Of a DNA stretch of 6,086 nucleotides, positions 1 through 4,096 are shown in pieces. Within the stretch, counting starts at the first letter, position 1; every line of letters begins with the position of its first letter. The notes under the pieces are model-generated. The model was not told the DNA's origin and did no database searches. It was given only the letters and a program-made list of their open reading frames with translations. The stretch comes from Rubrivivax sp. (lineage in GTDB: Bacteria > Pseudomonadota > Gammaproteobacteria > Burkholderiales > Burkholderiaceae). Position numbers and translations under genes: made by a program. The stretch is from positions 1 through 6,086 of the forward strand of contig SEEY01000256.1 of NCBI GenBank assembly GCA_004211235.1, read 5' to 3'.

Positions 1-1
1 G

Positions 2-73
2 TCGGCGCGGCTGAACTGGCGTGCCCAGTTGCGGCATCCGCGGTCAGGCACCCGCCAGAAAAACGCTGGTTGA
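2..73 (+). CDS. Possible 3' end of an upstream gene (partial, unidentified)
   Basis: One plus-strand frame is open from the left edge and ends at TGA 71-73, giving 23 residues with a basic tail ending in RQKNAG. G or C predominates at third positions, but the frame starting at base 1 is also open and scores nearly as well, so the choice of frame is weak. The main support is indirect: an intrinsic terminator on the same strand lies about 130 bases downstream, as expected if a plus-strand transcript enters from the left. The product is not recognised. It may equally be noncoding. Confidence 0.2.
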   Translation, partial: SARLNWRAQLRHPRSGTRQKNAG

Positions 74-206
74 GTGCACCTCCGCGATCCGCGTCGAGTT
101 TCCTGACTGACCCGGGGCGGCGGACTGACCGGAAAGCCTGCGAACGCCGGGATTGCACCCTGGCCGCCTCACGCGCCAACCGCTACAACCGCGCTCTCAC
201 GACGAC

Positions 207-231
207 GGCTGCCTTCACCGGCAGCCTTTTT
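207..231 (+). terminator. Intrinsic (Rho-independent) terminator or leader attenuator
   Basis: A perfect 7-bp GC-rich stem, GGCTGCC (207-213) and GGCAGCC (220-226), closes a 6-base loop and is followed directly by five T residues (227-231). This is the classical intrinsic terminator layout for plus-strand transcription. It lies 36 bases before the xylanase ribosome binding site. It either ends a transcript entering from the left or, if the xylanase promoter lies upstream of it, acts as a conditional attenuator in that gene's leader. The sequence alone does not decide between these. Confidence 0.75.
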
Positions 232-267
232 CAGGTTGGCATTGACAGCGTTGTCGTGCCGGGGAAC

Positions 268-272
268 AGGAG
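268..272 (+). promoter_or_regulatory. Ribosome binding site of the GH10 xylanase
   Basis: AGGAG lies 6 bases before the ATG at 279. This good Shine-Dalgarno match fixes the start and rules out the overlapping out-of-frame open frame that runs to 324. Confidence 0.8.
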
Positions 273-278
273 CACGGA

Positions 279-1451
279 ATGGACAGACGTAGCGTGGTGC
301 AGGGCACCCTGGCATTGGCGTTGACGGGCTGTGGCGGGGGCGGCAGCGTGCCCGCGCCGGCCCCGGCGCCGCCGGTGCAAACGCAGCCCCCACCGCCACC
401 GGTACCCGCGCCGGTGCCAACGCCCGCTCCCCCGCCGGCCGTGGTGCCCGCGCTGAAGGACCTGGCCGAGTTCCCCATCGGCGTGGAAGTCAGCGCCGCC
501 AAGGAGGCGCGCAGCATCTTCACGCTGCCCGAGCAGCTGCCCACCATCAACAAGCACTTCAACAGCCTGGTGGCGGGCGTGATCATGAAGATGCGCTACC
601 TGCACCCCGGCGAGAAGGAGTTCTTCTTTGCCGATGCCGACGAGCTGGCCAGTTATGCCGAAGCCCACGGCATGCGCCTGCACGGCCACACGCTGATCTG
701 GCACTGGGACTCTGAAATCCCCGACTGGATGAAGGCCTACAGCGGCGATTGGGCGGCCATGCTGGACGATCACGTCACGCAGATCTGCCGCCACTTCGGC
801 ACGCGCACCCAGAGCTGGGACGTCGTCAACGAAGCCCTGGACGAGAGTGCCGCCTCGGGCTTTCGCAACAGCATCTTCCTGCAGAAGGTCGGCAGGAAGT
901 ACATCGAGAACGCCTTCATCGCCGCCCGTGCCGCAGCGCCCGGCGTCGACCTGTACTACAACGACTTCTCCATCGAGGGCGGCGGCAAGAAACTCGACAC
1001 CCTGCTCGCCATGCTGGACGACTTCAAGGCGCGCGGCATCCCCGTCGACGGCGTCGGGTTCCAGATGCACACCGGCCTCGGCACGGCCGTCTCCGCGACC
1101 CAGGGCGATCCGAGCAACGAGCGCATCCATCAGTCCTTCAAGGCCGTGGCGGACCGGGGCTACAAGGTGCGCATCTCCGAGATGGACGTCTTCGACAACA
1201 TCTACGGCGTACCGGCCCTGACCGACGAGATCGCTCAGGCGCAGAAGGCCCGCTGCAAGGCCATCGTCAAGGCCTACCTGGACGCTGTGCCCAAGGCCCA
1301 GCGTGCCGGCATCACCTTCTGGGGCCTGGTGGACGGCGAGACGTGGATGAACTACGTCTATCCGTTCAAGGTGTGGCCGCTGCTCTTCAATGACGACTAC
1401 ACGCCCAAGCCCGCGTTCTGGGGCGTGGTGGAGGCGCTTCAGGGCACCTGA
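279..1451 (+). CDS. Endo-1,4-beta-xylanase, glycoside hydrolase family 10, lipoprotein
   Basis: This 390-residue protein is a retaining GH10 enzyme that should cleave internal beta-1,4-xylosidic bonds of xylan at the cell surface or in the periplasm. A short signal with Arg-Arg at residues 3-4 (a weak Tat-like pattern) leads to the lipobox LTGC (15-18), so Cys18 is the predicted lipid anchor. A Gly4 stretch and a proline-rich linker (about 24-57, 18 of 34 residues Pro) follow, then the catalytic domain (about 62-388). Visible GH10 signatures are GHTLIWH (136-142), WDVVNEALDE (180-189) with acid/base Glu185, QMH (262-264), ISEMDV (299-304) with nucleophile Glu301, and the C-terminal FWGLVDGETW (347-356). 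Oddity: where GH10 enzymes usually have ENxMKW, this one reads GVIMKM (100-105), so the Glu and Asn of the glycone subsite are missing while Lys104 remains. Xylanase activity is likely but specificity may be altered. It stands alone, convergent with the spondin gene. Confidence 0.93.
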   Translation: MDRRSVVQGTLALALTGCGGGGSVPAPAPAPPVQTQPPPPPVPAPVPTPAPPPAVVPALKDLAEFPIGVEVSAAKEARSIFTLPEQLPTINKHFNSLVAGVIMKMRYLHPGEKEFFFADADELASYAEAHGMRLHGHTLIWHWDSEIPDWMKAYSGDWAAMLDDHVTQICRHFGTRTQSWDVVNEALDESAASGFRNSIFLQKVGRKYIENAFIAARAAAPGVDLYYNDFSIEGGGKKLDTLLAMLDDFKARGIPVDGVGFQMHTGLGTAVSATQGDPSNERIHQSFKAVADRGYKVRISEMDVFDNIYGVPALTDEIAQAQKARCKAIVKAYLDAVPKAQRAGITFWGLVDGETWMNYVYPFKVWPLLFNDDYTPKPAFWGVVEALQGT

Positions 1452-1543
1452 GGCGCCCTGCAGGCAAGCCGTGCGGCGGCCGTTGAACGACAGCAACACG
1501 ACGCCGTTGTCGAAGGCGCCGTGTTGCCCTGAGGCAGGGCGCC
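1452..1543. repeat. Long-range 10-bp inverted repeat in the convergent spacer
   Basis: GGCGCCCTGC (1452-1461) begins immediately after the xylanase stop codon and is the exact reverse complement of GCAGGGCGCC (1534-1543). The arms enclose the 1493-1527 hairpin. The right arm can instead pair locally as GCCCTG (1526-1531) with CAGGGC (1535-1540) around a 3-base loop. That pairing competes with both the long-range stem and the base of the inner hairpin. The role is unknown; a bidirectional transcription-end structure is the simplest reading. Confidence 0.5.
1493..1527. terminator. Strong stem-loop between convergent genes, probable bidirectional terminator element
   Basis: GCAACACG (1493-1500) pairs perfectly with CGTGTTGC (1520-1527). 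After one A-C mismatch the stem continues four more base pairs (1502-1505 with 1515-1518) around a 9-base loop. It lies 42 bases after the xylanase stop and 52 bases after the spondin-gene stop, where both transcripts should end. There is no T-tract on either side, so it does not meet intrinsic-terminator criteria. It could act as a 3' end stabiliser or with Rho. Confidence 0.45.
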
Positions 1544-1578
1544 CATCACAGGCGTGGGCAACCCCGCCCAGGTTGCGC

Positions 1579-2406
1579 TCAGACCTTGTTTGCGGTGCCG
1601 GCACCGGCACGCCTGCGCAGCAGGTGCAGCAGCGGCAGCCCACCCGCCAGCAGCGCCCAGGTGCCCGGCTCTGGCACGGCGCTGATGGTCAGGCTGGCGG
1701 CGGGGCCGGGCAGCCAGTTCCAGGCGGCCGGCGCGTTCGCGTCGCCGCGGATGCCCAGGTGCGTGGTGATCACGCCGCCTTCGAGATCGCGTGCATTGCC
1801 CGAGCCGAGTGCGCCGAGGAAGCCGTTGGCCTCGTTGTTCTTCTCTGAGCCGGCGTCGTAGCCATACAGGTTGATGGTGACGGTGCCAGTGATGGTGGAC
1901 AGGTCCAGGCCGCTGACGCCGACGAAGCCGTCGTTCGTCCAGCCGAGCATGCTGGCAAACGACAGCAGGTGGTGGGAGGCGTCGGCCTGCACCATGACCG
2001 TCACGGAGTCCTGCTGAGGCAGCGGTGCCGACAGCGGTGCCACGACGCTGCGCACGCTGGTGCCGACCAGCGCGTTCACTTCATTGAGCAGGAAGCTGCG
2101 GTCGCCGCCTTCGGCGATCTGCCAGATCGTCTCCGGCGCGGTCTGGCCGACGGTATAGGCCGTGTAGTCGGCGCTGTGTGTGATGAACACCGGTGGCGAC
2201 AGCCGCTGGCCGGTCTGTGCCGTCGCCGCGCCCGTGGCCACGGCGTCGCTGGTGAGGTTCTTGAACGTGATCTGGTAGGCCGGCGCCTGTGCGGCAGCGA
2301 GTTGAGGGAGCGAGAGCGCGGCCACAAGCGCCAGGCCGAGGGTGGCCAGGCGTTGCGACGACAGGGCTGATGGGCGGGCAGCTGCGGCGTGGGGGTGAGT
2401 GTTCAT
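1579..2406 (-). CDS. Spondin-domain protein with PEP-CTERM sorting signal
   Basis: This 275-residue exported protein has a signal peptide with hydrophobic core at about 20-38 and a likely cleavage after AAAQ or the preceding Ala (about 39-40). Residues about 43-225 resemble the bacterial Spondin_N domain: YQITFKNLT (44-52), LSPPVFITH (69-77), the YTVGQ and EGGD stretches, an LSFASMLGWTNDGFVG core (148-163), and YDAGSEKNNE (183-192). Such domains are beta-sandwiches with adhesion-type roles in eukaryotes; the bacterial function is poorly defined. The C-terminus is a complete PEP-CTERM signal: VPEP (244-247), a hydrophobic helix (250-263) and Arg264-266. The protein should therefore be processed by an exosortase, which is not encoded here. 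The mature part has no cysteine. The start is supported by a Shine-Dalgarno site at 2416-2420. It is convergent with the xylanase and lies 193 bases downstream of the phosphatase, so separate transcription is likely. Confidence 0.87.
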   Translation of the reverse strand: MNTHPHAAAARPSALSSQRLATLGLALVAALSLPQLAAAQAPAYQITFKNLTSDAVATGAATAQTGQRLSPPVFITHSADYTAYTVGQTAPETIWQIAEGGDRSFLLNEVNALVGTSVRSVVAPLSAPLPQQDSVTVMVQADASHHLLSFASMLGWTNDGFVGVSGLDLSTITGTVTINLYGYDAGSEKNNEANGFLGALGSGNARDLEGGVITTHLGIRGDANAPAAWNWLPGPAASLTISAVPEPGTWALLAGGLPLLHLLRRRAGAGTANKV

Positions 2407-2415
2407 GGGGGAGAT

Positions 2416-2420
2416 CTCCT
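2416..2420 (-). promoter_or_regulatory. Ribosome binding site of the spondin-domain gene
   Basis: Read on the minus strand this is AGGAG, 9 bases before the ATG at 2406. It supports the annotated start. No convincing -35/-10 pair was found in 2421-2599. Confidence 0.7.
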
Positions 2421-2431
2421 GTAGGTTGGCT

Positions 2432-2450
2432 CGCAGGGCGATACCCTGCG
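2432..2450 (-). other. Stem-loop in the 5' leader of the spondin-domain gene
   Basis: CGCAGGG (2432-2438) and CCCTGCG (2444-2450) form a perfect 7-bp stem with a 5-base loop. In the minus-strand transcript it ends 11 bases before the Shine-Dalgarno site. It could stabilise the message or modulate initiation. I do not recognise a riboswitch class. Confidence 0.4.
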
Positions 2451-2546
2451 GGGTGCAGTCGCCGCCGGGCTCCAGGCATTACTCCCTAACTTGGTACCAG
2501 CCACCCGGATGGGGGTGGGGGTGTAAGGCGCAGGGCTGCAAGCCGA

Positions 2547-2577
2547 CCAACGCGTCTTCGAAACGGTCGAACGCTGG
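2547..2577 (-). terminator. Weak hairpin downstream of the phosphatase gene
   Basis: In the minus-strand RNA, CCAGCG pairs with CGUUGG (one G-U) and an inner UUCGA pairs with UCGAA, with a 4-base asymmetric bulge. It begins 22 bases after the phosphatase stop codon. There is no U-tract, so terminator function is only suggested by position. Confidence 0.25.
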
Positions 2578-2599
2578 CGGCCTGCCGGTGCGCGCGCGA

Positions 2600-3145
2600 T
2601 CAGGGCGGCGGTGGGTCGAGGCGCCCGAGCACCTCGCCGTGCCCCGAGTGCCAGCGCATGGCCACGCCTTCGCCCGACGCGGGGTAGACACCGCTCAGCC
2701 CCGTCACCGTCACCTGATGCGTCACCACCACCAGCACGCCGGGGCCGCGCCAGCCGGCGAGCAGCGTGCGGGCCTGCTGGAGCATCTCGGTCTCGCGGCC
2801 GGGCTCGGCGAAGAAGGAGCCGAAGGCCGGCTGCGCCAGCACCGGCGCGCCGTGGAAGGCCAGCCGGGCGGTCTCCAGCGTGCGGCACCAGGGAGACGCC
2901 CAGACGGCCGTGACCGTCACAGGCCCGAGGCGCTTGCGCAGCGACTCGCCGATGCGGCGAGCCTGCGCGCGGCCTTCGTCGCTGAGATTGCGCTGGGTGC
3001 TGCAGTCGCCCGGCGTCATGCCGGGCGGGTCGCCGCCGCCCGGTGCAAGGGCATGGCGGTAGAGCAGGACGTCACCGTCGCGGAGTTCCAGCGCCGCGGC
3101 CGGCACCGAAGCCAGCACCAGCAGCACAAAGGTGGCGGTTTTCAT
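2600..3145 (-). CDS. Periplasmic histidine phosphatase family protein (phosphoglycerate mutase/SixA-like fold)
   Basis: This 181-residue protein belongs to the branch-2-like small histidine phosphatases, which remove phosphate through a phospho-histidine intermediate. A signal peptide (1 to about 19, hydrophobic VLLVLASV) predicts export. The catalytic core is visible: YRHA (29-32) with Arg30 and nucleophile His31, then SPWCRTLETA (84-93) with the second Arg88, FFAE (111-114) with a candidate acid Glu114, and VTHQ (141-144) with the second His143. Only two cysteines occur (48 and 87), which could pair in the periplasm. The substrate is unknown; the small size fits a phosphoprotein or small-metabolite phosphatase. 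The ATG at 3145 is chosen because the signal peptide begins there. No Shine-Dalgarno site precedes it, and the upstream PEP-CTERM gene reads across the start, so translation is probably coupled to that gene. The two likely form one transcript. Confidence 0.88.
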   Translation of the reverse strand: MKTATFVLLVLASVPAAALELRDGDVLLYRHALAPGGGDPPGMTPGDCSTQRNLSDEGRAQARRIGESLRKRLGPVTVTAVWASPWCRTLETARLAFHGAPVLAQPAFGSFFAEPGRETEMLQQARTLLAGWRGPGVLVVVTHQVTVTGLSGVYPASGEGVAMRWHSGHGEVLGRLDPPPP

Positions 3146-3908
3146 GCGGCGATTTTGCGCGGCGCCTGGCGGTTGCCAGTGCCACCAAGGCGCCGCCGAT
3201 CAACAGCAACGCCGCGCTGGCCGGTTCCGGCACGGCAGCAGGCAGGCCGACGAGCGTGTACTGCGATGCAAAGGCCGGGTCGACGACGAACTGCGGGTCG
3301 ATGAAGGCACGGCCGCCGACGGGCGCGCCCAGGTAAGTGGCGTAGGTGCCGGCCGAAGCGCTGAGGCTCACGTAGACATCGGTATTGGACCGGATGGTCA
3401 CCCAGTCGTCGAAAGCCAGCGCCGCTGACGTGCTGGGGGTCTCGGAGCCGTGCGACCGGTAGACGGTGGCCGATTCGTCCACCAGCGTGGCCTCGCCGGG
3501 CGAGAACATGTAGAAGGTGGCGGCAGCGTGGAAGTTCTCGCCATAGGCCTCGACATGACCGCTGGCCGTGATGTGAACCGGCACCCGCACGTCGGCCGGC
3601 CCGTTGAGCCTGAAGACATATTCGATGAGGGTGCCGGCCCAGATCTCCTCGCCATTGGCCTTGGCCGCAAAGGACGCCTCGGCCGTGCCGTTGTTGGCCG
3701 GCGAGCCCGACGTGGCCATCGTCCAGTTGGGCATGCTCAACGAGTAGGAGCCACCGGTGGTGGTCTTGAACACCTGGCCCGGGCTGGCGTAGTAACCCTG
3801 ATGCAGCGTGCTCGTGTAGGTGACCCCGGACTGCGCCTGGGCCGCACCCCAAACAAACAGCGCGGCGCCGGCCATCAGCGTTCGAAGCATTGCAGTCCTG
3901 TTCGACAT
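3072..3908 (-). CDS. PEP-CTERM sorting-domain protein of unknown function, with abnormal C-terminal extension
   Basis: This is a 278-residue exported protein. The start is ATG 3908, backed by AGGAG 7 bases upstream; the frame continues to 3986 but has no signal peptide there. The signal peptide spans about 1-25 (cleavage after AQA). The mature part is Ser/Thr/Gly-rich, probably beta-sheet, and matches no domain I recognise. The segment FIDPQFVVDPAFASQYTLV (202-220) is a common lead-in to the sorting signal, followed by VPEP (226-229), a hydrophobic helix (231-247) and Arg248-250. In normal family members the chain ends within a few residues of the Arg cluster. Here 28 further residues follow, encoded inside the phosphatase gene in another frame, and they contain the protein's only cysteine (261). 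A one-base shift at the AAAA run (plus-strand 3153-3156) would give a 255-residue product ending at TGA 3142-3144, overlapping the phosphatase ATG as ATGA. So the printed C-terminus is doubtful. An exosortase should process the normal form. Confidence 0.8.
   Translation of the reverse strand: MSNRTAMLRTLMAGAALFVWGAAQAQSGVTYTSTLHQGYYASPGQVFKTTTGGSYSLSMPNWTMATSGSPANNGTAEASFAAKANGEEIWAGTLIEYVFRLNGPADVRVPVHITASGHVEAYGENFHAAATFYMFSPGEATLVDESATVYRSHGSETPSTSAALAFDDWVTIRSNTDVYVSLSASAGTYATYLGAPVGGRAFIDPQFVVDPAFASQYTLVGLPAAVPEPASAALLLIGGALVALATARRRAKSPHENRHLCAAGAGFGAGRGAGTPRR
3153..3156 (-). other. AAAA run at the suspected frameshift point of the PEP-CTERM gene
   Basis: On the coding strand the codons are GCA AAA TCG just after the Arg cluster. 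Slipping back one base on AAA, or one more A in the run, gives AAA ATC GCC GCA TGA, whose stop overlaps the phosphatase start. This may be a real indel, a sequencing indel or a slippery site; there is no clear downstream stimulatory structure. Confidence 0.35.
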
Positions 3909-3915
3909 GTGCCGA

Positions 3916-3920
3916 CTCCT
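3916..3920 (-). promoter_or_regulatory. Ribosome binding site that sets the PEP-CTERM gene start
   Basis: AGGAG on the minus strand, 7 bases before the ATG at 3908. It selects this ATG over the upstream in-frame start at 3986, which would place 26 charged residues before the signal peptide. Confidence 0.75.
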
Positions 3921-3990
3921 GGTGATGGTGGAGAAAAAGGTGTGTCCTTGTCCTTCTGTACGTCGCCTCTTCGGTTTCGCGGACATCGCC

Positions 3991-4018
3991 CCGCAACATT
4001 TCGCCCCTGGTGTTGCGG
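3991..4018. promoter_or_regulatory. Perfect 8-bp dyad in the divergent spacer, candidate operator
   Basis: CCGCAACA (3991-3998) and TGTTGCGG (4011-4018) are exact reverse complements separated by 12 bases. The dyad sits between two divergent genes, about 82 bases from the PEP-CTERM start and 78 bases from the peptidase start. A dimeric regulator controlling both genes, or an RNA hairpin in either leader, would fit. No matching known operator is recognised and no strong promoter hexamers were found around it. Confidence 0.4.
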
Positions 4019-4066
4019 CCCTTGCCGGGCATCACTTCAGACAGCCCGAGCCGTATTCGACAAACT

Positions 4067-4095
4067 ACGGGGTTCAGCAATCCACTGCTCCCCGT
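4067..4095 (+). promoter_or_regulatory. Stem-loop abutting the start codon of the M3B peptidase
   Basis: ACGGGG (4067-4072) pairs with CCCCGT (4090-4095), and after a 3-base bulge AGCA (4076-4079) pairs with TGCT (4086-4089) around a 6-base loop. The structure ends one base before the ATG at 4097 and takes up the place of a ribosome binding site; no Shine-Dalgarno match is visible. It could restrict initiation or be a regulatory target. Confidence 0.45.
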
Positions 4096-4096
4096 C

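Noticed and set aside
100..200. Possible tRNA or small RNA gene upstream of the xylanase
   Set aside because: No T-loop signature, acceptor pairing or cloverleaf could be built.
242..247. Consensus TTGACA -35 box before the xylanase
   Set aside because: The bases 16-18 further on (264-271) have no -10 likeness and include the ribosome binding site, which would leave no leader. A sigma-54 reading of the TTGGCA just before it also fails at the -12 GC.
70..324. 84-codon plus-strand frame upstream of the xylanase
   Set aside because: It runs through the terminator and into the xylanase in another frame, has no ribosome binding site and a composition unlike the real genes.
231..1643. 470-codon open frame on the minus strand opposite the xylanase
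   Set aside because: It is antisense to a gene with clear family motifs, has low-complexity Arg/Gly/Val/His-rich composition and no recognisable domain. Such long antisense frames are common in GC-rich DNA.
2492..2499. Palindrome TGGTACCA upstream of the spondin gene
   Set aside because: A single 8-base palindrome with no second copy or promoter context is expected by chance at this scale.
2507..2528. G-rich run that might form a quadruplex
   Set aside because: Only two runs of three or more G occur, flanked by GG pairs. The local CCACCC/GGGTGG hairpin (2501-2518) explains it as well.
2399..3304. 301-codon plus-strand frame across the phosphatase gene
   Set aside because: It is antisense to the phosphatase, Arg/Ala/Gly-rich and without recognisable motifs.
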